From assembly GCF_900102075.1 (NCBI RefSeq), contig NZ_FNAV01000004.1, forward strand, positions 1-64,000: DNA of 64,000 nt, in the 5' to 3' direction. The notes beneath the pieces were generated by a model, which was not told where the DNA came from, did not search any database, and saw only the letters and a list, made by a program, of their open reading frames with translations. This document shows positions 6,480 to 14,362 of this stretch, piece after piece. Numbering within the stretch: the first letter of the stretch is position 1; each line of letters opens with the position of its first letter. The position numbers were made by a program, and so were the translations under genes. Source of the stretch: Salipiger thiooxidans (GTDB lineage Bacteria > Pseudomonadota > Alphaproteobacteria > Rhodobacterales > Rhodobacteraceae).

Positions 6480-9400
6480 ATGGCATTCCGTGTGGCTGGA
6501 TATCTCTCGATGCGGGGCGGCAAGGAAGCCGCCGCCGACGTGCGGGCGCTGAAGACGGCGACCGACGAGCTCAATGCCGCGACCACCGGCGCCACCACGT
6601 CGACGGGCGCGGAAGAGGCGGCGCTGTCGGGGGCCGGCGCCGAGGCCCGGCGCACCACCACGATCCTCGACCGGCTGGGCGCCACCTATGACAGCGTGAA
6701 GACCCGCGCGGGCGCGGCCTTCGACCGGCTGCGGGGCGGCGCCAGGGGCGCGGGCGACAGCGCCCGGATCGCCGCGGGGCAGGTGGGCAACCTCTCGGCG
6801 CAGTTCTTCGACATCGGCGTGATGATGCAGGCGGGGCAGAACCCGCTGCAGCTGGCGCTCCAGCAGGGCTCGCAGATCGCCCAGGTGATCGGGCCGATGG
6901 GGGCTGCCGGGGCGGTGCGGGCGCTGGGAACGGCGTTCATGAGCCTCCTGAGCCCGGTCAACCTGATCACGATCGGGGCGATTGCCGCCGGCGCCGCGAT
7001 GATGAGCTGGCTCACCCGCAGCAAGGACGAGGCGGAGACGCTCGAGGACGTGCTCGATCGGATCAACAGCCGCATCGGGGATTACCGGGATCTGGTCGGG
7101 CTCAGCACCGATGACCTGATCAAGCGCTACGGCAGCGGCGGTCGGGACATCCAGGAACTGCGGCGCGAGCTGCAGGCCATTGCGCTCGAGGAGCTGCAGA
7201 TCGACGCGGCGAAGGCGGGGCAGAGCCTCGCCGAGGGCATGTCCGCGAAGGGCATCCAGGACCTCTTCGAGGAGCGCGACCGGCGCATCTCCCGCACCGG
7301 TCGGGGCGCGAACTACGCCGAGTACCAGGCCATCATCGGCTCGATCGGCAGCGCCGGGACCTACGACGACCAGATCGACGGCATCCGGGAGTTGCAGGAC
7401 GATCTGAAGGCCGCGACGGGCGGCATCGGCGCCATGACGAAGGAGCAGCTCGCGTTCTATTCGACGCTCTCGGAGACGCTCGACACGCTGCGTCAGCTGA
7501 AGGCCGTGGCCGAGGCCATTCCCCAGGACATCCGCGACCAGGCGGACGCGGCCGCCAAGGCCTACATCGAGCGGCGCAAGATCACGACCGAGCTGCAGCG
7601 CGAGATCGATCTGTCGGACGCGATCCTGCGCTTCGGCGAGCGGTCCGCCGAGGTCGAGGCGCTGCGCATGGAGCAGGCGCAGGCGGTGCTGGAAGCGCGG
7701 CTGAAGGAGAAGGGCTTCCTGCCGCAGATCATCGGGCAGGTGCTCGAGCTGAACCGCGCCGAGATGGAGCGGGCCAAGGCGATCCGGGATGCCGAGGCGG
7801 CGCGGGACTGGCGTGGCCAGGTCTCGCAACTCCAGGCGCAGGCGGAGATCACCCGCGCCATCGTCGCCCACGGGCGCGACAGCCTCGAGGTCAAGACGCT
7901 CCAGATCGCGGCCGAGCGCGAGCAGATGGAGCTGATGCTGGCGCAACAGTCCTGGTCGGAGGAGCAGAAAGCCGGCTACCGGGCCGCGTGGGAAGCTCAG
8001 AACGGCCTTTCCTCTGCCGATCCGTTCGGGTCGCTCGCTGCCTCGGGCGATTACCTCCGGCAGGCGGACCTGCGCCTCTGGAAGCTGCGCCTTGAGCAGC
8101 AGCTGCTGGGCCAGTCCGAGGCGGTGCGCACCCGCATCCTCGCGCTCTACGAGGCCGAGCTGCTGATCCGACAGCAGGGGCTCGATGCCGGCAGCGACCG
8201 GGCTCGGGAGGTCCGCGACGCGGTGCTCGAGGAGGCCGAGCTGACCCGCGAGATCGCGCGCCAGGCGCAGGCCTGGGAGACGGTCCGCAGCGCCGGCACG
8301 CAGGCGATCGACGACCTCTTCGACCGGCTGATCAACCGCGACCTCGCGGGCGCGCTCGAGTCCATCGCCGAAGAGGTCGCCACCACCTTCAGCAACCTCG
8401 GCATGCTGAACCCGCTGAAGAACGCGGTGTTCGGCACCGACCTGCCCACCATGGACGATCTCGGCGGCTGGCAGGGGATCTGGGGCCGGCTCACCGGCGG
8501 CGATATGCCCGATCCCGACGTCTCGGCGATGAAGGCCTATTCCACCGCCTCGATGGCAGTGACCGCCGGCAATGTCACGGTCACCGGTGCGCTCACGGGA
8601 GAGCCCTTCATCGCCTCGGGTCTGGGTGGTGGGGCCGGTCTCTCTGGCTCGCCGGCGGTGCAGGAACAGGTCTGGCGGTTCTTCTCGGAGAAGGGGCTGG
8701 CGCCGCACCAGATCGCGGCGATCCTCGGCAATGTCTCGTCCGAGAGCGCCTTCAACCCGATGGCCGTGGGCGACGGTGGCACCTCCTTCGGGCTCTTCCA
8801 GCACCACGCCGGGCGCGGGCAGGGGCTGCTCGGGGCGCTTGGCGGCATGGGCGGGCTCGGCAATGTCGAGGCGCAGCTGCAATACGCGTGGTCCGAGCTG
8901 CTCACCGGCGAGAACGGGGTCCTGCAGACGCTGCTGGCCTCGACCAATGTGCGCGAGGCCACCGAGGCCTTCGTGGGCTTCGAGCGGCCGCAGGGCTGGT
9001 CCGCCGCGAACCCGAGCGGGGCGCATGGCTGGGCAGACCGGCTCGGCGGCGCCGAAGAGGCGCTGGCGAAGTTCGGCACCACGGCCACGACGGCGCAGCA
9101 GACGCTCGGCACGCTCGGCCAGGGCTTCGACGTGCTGGGCGGGCTGCTGTCGAGCCTCACCGGCGCCGGCGGCAGCGGGGCCACCAGCTGGGTCGGCGGG
9201 CTGGTCGACGCGATCCTCGGCCCGGCCGCGGCGGCCGCCCCCGCCAATGCCGACGGCGGCTACCAGTACTTCCCCGGCGGCAGCCGCGCGGACAGTGGGC
9301 TCATCCGGATCAGCTCCGGCGAGTTCGTGGTGAACGGCGCCGCGACCTCGCGCAACCGCGGGCTGCTGGAGTGGATCAACTCCGGCGGTGACGCCATGGC

Positions 9401-9659
9401 GAGCCTGCCGGCGCGCGCCAACGGCGGCGGCTTTGCAGGCATGCCCGTCAGTGCCGGGCCCCGCGAGATCCAGGTCGTCACGCCGCCGGGCATGCCTATG
9501 GCACTCTCCGTCGAGGATGAGGCGCTGCCCGGCGGCGGCCGGCGCGAGAAGTACGTGCTTTCCGAGATGGTGGGCAACGCGCTCACCATGCCGGGCGGCA
9601 AGGCGCGCAAGGCGATGCAGGGCCAGTATGGCCAGCGACTGGTGGGGCCCCGCCGATGA
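6480..9659 (+). CDS. Tail tape measure protein with an internal tail-lysozyme domain
   Basis: 1059 aa. Residues 1-130 are a helical head with QVGNLSAQFFDIGVMMQAGQ and NPLQLALQQGSQIAQ, typical of tape measures. A hydrophobic stretch at about 140-180 (ALGTAFMSLLSPVNLITIG) could insert in the membrane. Residues 180-650 are charged coiled coil. Residues about 720-865 match the phage tail lysozyme domain: EKGLAPHQIAAILGNVSSES, TSFGLFQHHAGRGQGLLGAL and FERPQGWSAA, so the tail carries a wall-degrading activity for entry. The C-terminal segment has the common tape measure end GGFAGMPVSAG and a short GPRR. The stop overlaps the next start as ATGA. Confidence 0.9.
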   Translation: MAFRVAGYLSMRGGKEAAADVRALKTATDELNAATTGATTSTGAEEAALSGAGAEARRTTTILDRLGATYDSVKTRAGAAFDRLRGGARGAGDSARIAAGQVGNLSAQFFDIGVMMQAGQNPLQLALQQGSQIAQVIGPMGAAGAVRALGTAFMSLLSPVNLITIGAIAAGAAMMSWLTRSKDEAETLEDVLDRINSRIGDYRDLVGLSTDDLIKRYGSGGRDIQELRRELQAIALEELQIDAAKAGQSLAEGMSAKGIQDLFEERDRRISRTGRGANYAEYQAIIGSIGSAGTYDDQIDGIRELQDDLKAATGGIGAMTKEQLAFYSTLSETLDTLRQLKAVAEAIPQDIRDQADAAAKAYIERRKITTELQREIDLSDAILRFGERSAEVEALRMEQAQAVLEARLKEKGFLPQIIGQVLELNRAEMERAKAIRDAEAARDWRGQVSQLQAQAEITRAIVAHGRDSLEVKTLQIAAEREQMELMLAQQSWSEEQKAGYRAAWEAQNGLSSADPFGSLAASGDYLRQADLRLWKLRLEQQLLGQSEAVRTRILALYEAELLIRQQGLDAGSDRAREVRDAVLEEAELTREIARQAQAWETVRSAGTQAIDDLFDRLINRDLAGALESIAEEVATTFSNLGMLNPLKNAVFGTDLPTMDDLGGWQGIWGRLTGGDMPDPDVSAMKAYSTASMAVTAGNVTVTGALTGEPFIASGLGGGAGLSGSPAVQEQVWRFFSEKGLAPHQIAAILGNVSSESAFNPMAVGDGGTSFGLFQHHAGRGQGLLGALGGMGGLGNVEAQLQYAWSELLTGENGVLQTLLASTNVREATEAFVGFERPQGWSAANPSGAHGWADRLGGAEEALAKFGTTATTAQQTLGTLGQGFDVLGGLLSSLTGAGGSGATSWVGGLVDAILGPAAAAAPANADGGYQYFPGGSRADSGLIRISSGEFVVNGAATSRNRGLLEWINSGGDAMASLPARANGGGFAGMPVSAGPREIQVVTPPGMPMALSVEDEALPGGGRREKYVLSEMVGNALTMPGGKARKAMQGQYGQRLVGPRR

Positions 9660-10078
9660 CCGTGTTGAGCTGGCCCTCCGAGCTGCCCCGCCCGCTGCGC
9701 GACCGCTACCAGGCGCAGGCCACGGATCCGCGGTTGAAGCGCGCGCAGGACGCGCCGATCCCGGGCTACCGCAAGCAGTATTCCCAGGTGGCGCAGGGCG
9801 TGCACCTCTCGCTCGTCCTCTCGCGCGCGCAGAAGGCGGTCTTCGACAGCTTCTACCGCGACGCCTGCGGCTTCGGCACGACGCCCTTCCGGATGCCCGA
9901 CCCGGTGACCGACGGCTGGCCGCTGCTGCACGAGACCGGGGTGCCGCTGCTCTACGAGGACGGCACGCCGATCCTGATGTCGGCGCAGTGGCTCTGCGTC
10001 TTCGGCGACGAGCCGCCCTCGGAGACGCTCCGGGGCATGACCTTCACCAAATCCTTCTCCGTCTGGGTGATGCCATGA
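9656..10078 (+). CDS. Distal tail protein
   Basis: 140 aa, coupled to the tape measure gene by a 4-base overlap. LSWPSELPRPLRDRYQAQAT, YRKQYSQVAQGVHLSLVLSR and FDSFYRDACGFGTTPFRMPD describe a beta-rich small tail protein found right after the tape measure in transposable siphophages and in GTA-like tails. It probably builds the distal tail ring. I recognise the position and style but not a named family with certainty. Confidence 0.6.
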   Translation: MTVLSWPSELPRPLRDRYQAQATDPRLKRAQDAPIPGYRKQYSQVAQGVHLSLVLSRAQKAVFDSFYRDACGFGTTPFRMPDPVTDGWPLLHETGVPLLYEDGTPILMSAQWLCVFGDEPPSETLRGMTFTKSFSVWVMP

Positions 10079-10599
10079 GACGCGTGTCGCTGAACGCCCG
10101 CCGCGCCTTCGACGCGGCGCTGTCCGATCAGGTCGAGGTCGCGCTCTTCCGCTTCGAGCACAGCGCGCTCGCGGCGCCTGTGCTGCTCTCGACCGATCCC
10201 ACCGTCCGGCTCGGGACCGACCCGCTGACCTACGGCACGCGCTCGGCCTGGATGGGCGCGGACCCGGCCTCCGAGCCCTACCTGTTCGTGCTGGCCTCGG
10301 CCGAGATCCCCGGCGACCAGGAAGACGCGCCGGCGGCCGGCGGGCTGGTGCTGGAGAACGTGACCAACGACATCGCCACCCAGCTTCGCGCCATCGCCAC
10401 CCGCGCCACCGTGCACATGGCCGTCGTGCTCGCGGCCACGCCGGACGTGGTCGAGGTGGAGTTCCGCAATCTCAAGCTGATCTCGGCCGAGGGCGATGCC
10501 TCCGAGGTCTCGCTCGCCATCTCGCGCCAGCCGATCGAGGAGGAATACGCCCCCATGGACCGCATGACCCGTGACCGCTTTCCGGGGCTGCACCGGTGA
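10075..10599 (+). CDS. Tail-tip hub protein (DUF1833-like)
   Basis: 174 aa. MRRVSLNARRAFDAALSDQV, then EVALFRFEHSALAAPVLLST and YLFVLASAEIPGDQEDAPAA, and an EFRNLKLISAEGDASEVSLA segment, match DUF1833-type tail proteins that precede the NlpC/P60 peptidase in this tail type. It overlaps both neighbours by 4 bases. A role at the baseplate hub is inferred from order. Confidence 0.65.
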   Translation: MRRVSLNARRAFDAALSDQVEVALFRFEHSALAAPVLLSTDPTVRLGTDPLTYGTRSAWMGADPASEPYLFVLASAEIPGDQEDAPAAGGLVLENVTNDIATQLRAIATRATVHMAVVLAATPDVVEVEFRNLKLISAEGDASEVSLAISRQPIEEEYAPMDRMTRDRFPGLHR

Positions 10600-10997
10600 G
10601 CTGGTCGAACGCCTATATCGGCCTGCCGCATGTGGCGCTCGGAAGGGAGCGGCGCGGCTGCGACTGCTGGGGGCTGGTGCGCCTAGTCTACCGCGAGCAG
10701 CTGGGGATTGCGCTGCCAGCCTACACGCCCGAGGGCATCTGTGCGCTCGAGGAGGGCGAGATCGAGGCGCTGATCGGTGCCGCCACGAGCGACGGCGCCT
10801 GGGAGCCGGTCGCGGAGCCCGCGCCCTTCGACGTGCTGATCTACCGCCGCGGCGGCTACCGCAGCCACATCGGCCTGAAGGTCGATGCGCGCTTCATGCT
10901 GCACAGCCCGGAGACCGGCTCGGCGCTGGCCGACGTCACCGGGCCGCGCTGGCGCAGCCGCTTCGAGGGCGCCTGGCGCTACCGGGGGCAGGCATGA
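10596..10997 (+). CDS. Phage tail NlpC/P60-type peptidase
   Basis: 133 aa from GTG 10596. The catalytic cysteine sits in DCWGLV (Cys24 with Asp23), and a histidine follows in YRSHIGLKV (His91), the NlpC/P60 Cys-His arrangement; a third polar residue is not clear. Length is typical for the tail-associated peptidase (like RcGTA gp14 and lambda K domain). It is thought to cut peptidoglycan cross-bridges during DNA entry. It sits between the hub and J-like genes, each overlapping by 4 bases. Confidence 0.85.
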   Translation: MSWSNAYIGLPHVALGRERRGCDCWGLVRLVYREQLGIALPAYTPEGICALEEGEIEALIGAATSDGAWEPVAEPAPFDVLIYRRGGYRSHIGLKVDARFMLHSPETGSALADVTGPRWRSRFEGAWRYRGQA

Positions 10998-13900
10998 CGC
11001 GGATCCTCTCCGCCCCGCTCTTCGACCCGGGCCTCGCCCGCGAGGAGATCGAACTGCCCGAGGGGCTGACGCTCGGGCAGATCGTGACCCACACGCTGCC
11101 CGGCCTCGCGCCGGCGGATCGCGCCTTCGTGCGGGTGACGCTGGTCTCCGACCGGGGCGTGGCGCTGGTCCTGCCTGAGTGGTGGGGGCAGGTGCGCCCG
11201 AAGCCCGGCGTCCGGGTGGTGATCCGCCTGGTGCCGGGCAATGACGGGCTGCGTTCGGTGCTGCTGGCGGTGGTCTCGATCGCCGCGGTGGCGATCGCGG
11301 GGCCGGTCGCGGGGCTGATCGGTCTCGGCGGCAGCCAGTTCGGGATCAGCGTGACCGCCATGGCGCTCAACTTCCTCGGCGCCGCCCTGGTCAACAGCCT
11401 GGTGCCGCCGGTGACGCCGGAGGAGAATGACCGCCGCAACCGCTACACGCTCTCGGGCTGGAACAACCAGCTCCGCCCGGACGCGCCGGTGCCGTGGGCC
11501 CTGGGGCGCCACCGCTACGCGCCGCCCTTTGCCGCGCGGAGCTACACGCAGATCATCGGAGACGAGCAATACGTCGTCGCGCTCTTCGTCTGGGGCTACG
11601 GCCGGCTGAAGATCTCAGACCTCCGCATCGGCGACACCGCGATCGGGCACTATAATAATGTGGAGATCGAGCACCGCGAGGGGCTGGCGGGTGACGAGCC
11701 GGTGACGCTCTATCCCCGCCAGGTGATCGAGGACGGCGAAAGCGTCGAACTGGTCCGGCCGCGGCCGCGCAACGATGCGGGCGAGATCGTCTCGGGCGAG
11801 GCGATCGAGACGCCGGTGGTGCGGGTCACGGCCAGCGCCACCCAGATCGCCACGCTGATCTTCTGGTTCCCCACCGGGCTCTACCGGCTGAACCGCGAGA
11901 TGGACAAGCAGAAGAGCCTGAAGGTTGAGGTGCGCATCCGCCAGCGGCTCTCGGACGAAGACGCCTGGGACGAGGTCACCACGCTCTCGCTGGTCGCGAA
12001 CCGCGATGATCCGTTCTTCCGTCAGTTCTCGTGGCAGCTGCCCGCGCGCGGGCGCTGGCAGGTCGAGGTCACGCGCATGACCGCCGAGCGCACCAACGAC
12101 CGCTACTTCGACCAGGTCATGTTGGCGGCGGTGCAGTCGATCCGACCCGAGTACCCGCTGAACGTCGACAAGCCGCTGGCGCTGACCGCGATCCGGATCC
12201 GCGCGACCTACCAGCTGAACGGCCAGCTCGACACTCTCAACGGCATTGTCGCGCGCTACGCCGAGACCTGGGACGGGGAAGCCTGGTCGGAGGATCTCTC
12301 GCGGAACCCGGCGGTGGCGTTCATCGCCACGTTGAAGGGGGATTGCAGCCCCTATGCCGCGACAGATGCCGAGATCGACTGGGACATGATGCAGGACTGG
12401 TTCACGTTCTGCGAGGGCAAGGGGCTGCGCTACGACCGCATCCACGAGCAGGGCGAGCCGCTGGGCGAGATGCTGCGCGCCATCGCCGGCGCCGGGCGGG
12501 CCTCGCCGCGCCATGACGGGATCCGGTGGACCGTGGTGATCGACAGGGAGCGCGACCAGGTCATCGACCATCTCTCGCCGCGCAACTGCTCGGACGTCCG
12601 CTGGCGCCGCGAGTATCTCGACCCGCCGCACGCGGTGCGGGTCAGGTTCAACGACGAGACCGACGACTGGGAAGAGGCCGAGCGGGTGATCCGCTGGCCG
12701 GGCTACACGGGGCCGATCTCGCTCACCGAGGAGATGGTGCACCCGGGCAAGACCAACCCCGACGAGATCTACCTCGAGACCCGCCGGCGCATGCACGAGA
12801 TCGCGCTGCGGCCGGACACCTTCACCTGCTACCAGGCCGGCGCCGCCCGCACCGCCACCCGGGGCGACCTTGTGCATGTCTCGCACCCGGTGCTGACCTG
12901 CGCCCAGGTGGCGGCACGCGTCCGTCGCGTGGAGGGCATGCTGGTCGAGCTGGACACGCCGGTGACCATGGACGCGGGCAGCGCCTATGGGCTGGGCTAC
13001 CGGGTCTACGAGGATGTCGAGGACAGCGTCGGTGCGGCCACCGTGGCCGAGGTCCTGTTCTCCGAAGGCACCACCCGGCTTCTGCTGCTCTCCGGGGTCA
13101 CGGCTATGCCCGAGGTGGGCGCAACCGTGCACTTCGGCCTGCGGGGCGAAGAGAGCCACGACATGATCGTAACCGGCATCGAACCCGCGAAGGACTTCGG
13201 CGCCCAGCTCACCCTGAAGCTCGCCGCGCCGGAGATCGAGACGCTGTCCGACGCCGAGGTCATTCCGGATTGGGAGGTGACCGTTGGCGATCCGATCAGC
13301 GTCACCACCACGCCGCCGCTGGCGCCGCGCTTCACCGAGATCGACAGCGACAACGCCTCCGGCCTCGACGATCCGGGCCTCGGGGCGGCGTGGTTCGAGC
13401 AGGTGGTCGCGGCGCCCGATCCCTACGTCATCATTCGCCTGGCGCCGGGGGAGGGCGAGACGGCGCAGATCTCGCACTATCGGCTCGCTCATCGGCTGCA
13501 GGGCGCGGGGAGCTGGACCGAGCTGCTGATCTGGGCGGCAGACGCCGGCGTGCAGCTCGAGACCTACCAGCGCGGCGATCTCATCGAGCTGCAGGCGGTG
13601 GCCGTGGCGTTCGACGCCACCGAAGGCGCCTCCACCTCCGTCGTCACCCACACCGTCGGCGCCGATGCCACGGCGCTGCCGGCGGCGCTCGACGAGCAGA
13701 CCGTGACGGTGACCGGCGGGCTCGGCCATGCCCGGATCGAGCTCGCGGTGACCGACGCGGAGACGGCCGCCGTGCAGCTCTACCGCGTGACCTCGGGCGA
13801 CACGGTCGATCCCGACACCGACGCGGTCGGGCATCCCGTGGCGGTGACGCCGGGGCTCACCACCACGATCATCGACGGCGATGCCACCCGGGTCACGCTG

Positions 13901-14353
13901 GTCGCGGACGGAGACTTCGGGTCCGCCGCCGGATGGACGCCGGGCGCCAACTGGGCGATCGCGGGCGGGCAGGCGCAGCACAGCGCCGGCGTCGCGGACA
14001 GCCTCACCCAGGCGGTCGCGCTCACCGCGGGCGCCACCTACCGGCTGGCCGTCGTGGTCACGGGCCGCACCGCGGGCAGCGTGACGCCGTCCTTCACCGG
14101 TGGCAGCACGGTCACCGGCGCGGCGCTCGACGCCAACGGCACGCACTTCCTGGAACTGACGGCCGAGACGGGGAACACCACGCTCGAGCTGGCCACCAGC
14201 ACCGACTTCGACGGCGCCCTGACGCGGGTGGTGCTCTACCGCGCCACCGCCGCCTCCGCCCCGGCCGGCGCGTGGGACTACCACCTCGCCCCGGTCAACG
14301 TTGACAATGTGCGCGCCGCGCTCACGGCCGCAGTCTCCACCACGATCTACTGA
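10994..14353 (+). CDS. Tail tip/host-specificity protein (lambda J-like)
   Basis: 1119 aa. The N-terminus (LPEGLTLGQIVTHTLPGL) is a ubiquitin-like entry, followed by an unusual hydrophobic, Gly/Ala-rich stretch at about 90-145 (LAVVSIAAVAIAGPVAGLIG), common in central tail proteins. Then come WALGRHRYAPPFAARSYTQI, LFVWGYGRLKISDLRIGD and several beta domains, including LKGDCSPYAATDAEIDWDMM. Two fibronectin-like domains follow, and about residues 960-1100 form a carbohydrate-binding-like domain (DGDFGSAAGWTPGANWAIAG). The protein should contact the cell surface and close the tail tube. It is directly followed by the tailspike. Confidence 0.85.
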   Translation: MTRILSAPLFDPGLAREEIELPEGLTLGQIVTHTLPGLAPADRAFVRVTLVSDRGVALVLPEWWGQVRPKPGVRVVIRLVPGNDGLRSVLLAVVSIAAVAIAGPVAGLIGLGGSQFGISVTAMALNFLGAALVNSLVPPVTPEENDRRNRYTLSGWNNQLRPDAPVPWALGRHRYAPPFAARSYTQIIGDEQYVVALFVWGYGRLKISDLRIGDTAIGHYNNVEIEHREGLAGDEPVTLYPRQVIEDGESVELVRPRPRNDAGEIVSGEAIETPVVRVTASATQIATLIFWFPTGLYRLNREMDKQKSLKVEVRIRQRLSDEDAWDEVTTLSLVANRDDPFFRQFSWQLPARGRWQVEVTRMTAERTNDRYFDQVMLAAVQSIRPEYPLNVDKPLALTAIRIRATYQLNGQLDTLNGIVARYAETWDGEAWSEDLSRNPAVAFIATLKGDCSPYAATDAEIDWDMMQDWFTFCEGKGLRYDRIHEQGEPLGEMLRAIAGAGRASPRHDGIRWTVVIDRERDQVIDHLSPRNCSDVRWRREYLDPPHAVRVRFNDETDDWEEAERVIRWPGYTGPISLTEEMVHPGKTNPDEIYLETRRRMHEIALRPDTFTCYQAGAARTATRGDLVHVSHPVLTCAQVAARVRRVEGMLVELDTPVTMDAGSAYGLGYRVYEDVEDSVGAATVAEVLFSEGTTRLLLLSGVTAMPEVGATVHFGLRGEESHDMIVTGIEPAKDFGAQLTLKLAAPEIETLSDAEVIPDWEVTVGDPISVTTTPPLAPRFTEIDSDNASGLDDPGLGAAWFEQVVAAPDPYVIIRLAPGEGETAQISHYRLAHRLQGAGSWTELLIWAADAGVQLETYQRGDLIELQAVAVAFDATEGASTSVVTHTVGADATALPAALDEQTVTVTGGLGHARIELAVTDAETAAVQLYRVTSGDTVDPDTDAVGHPVAVTPGLTTTIIDGDATRVTLVADGDFGSAAGWTPGANWAIAGGQAQHSAGVADSLTQAVALTAGATYRLAVVVTGRTAGSVTPSFTGGSTVTGAALDANGTHFLELTAETGNTTLELATSTDFDGALTRVVLYRATAASAPAGAWDYHLAPVNVDNVRAALTAAVSTTIY

Positions 14354-14362
14354 GGACCCGCC

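Noticed and set aside
5382-9026. Very long minus-strand open frame (over 1200 codons) across the tail genes
   Set aside because: Antisense to intact tail tube, chaperone and tape measure genes; Arg/Gly/Leu/Ala-rich low-complexity product typical of third-position GC shadows.
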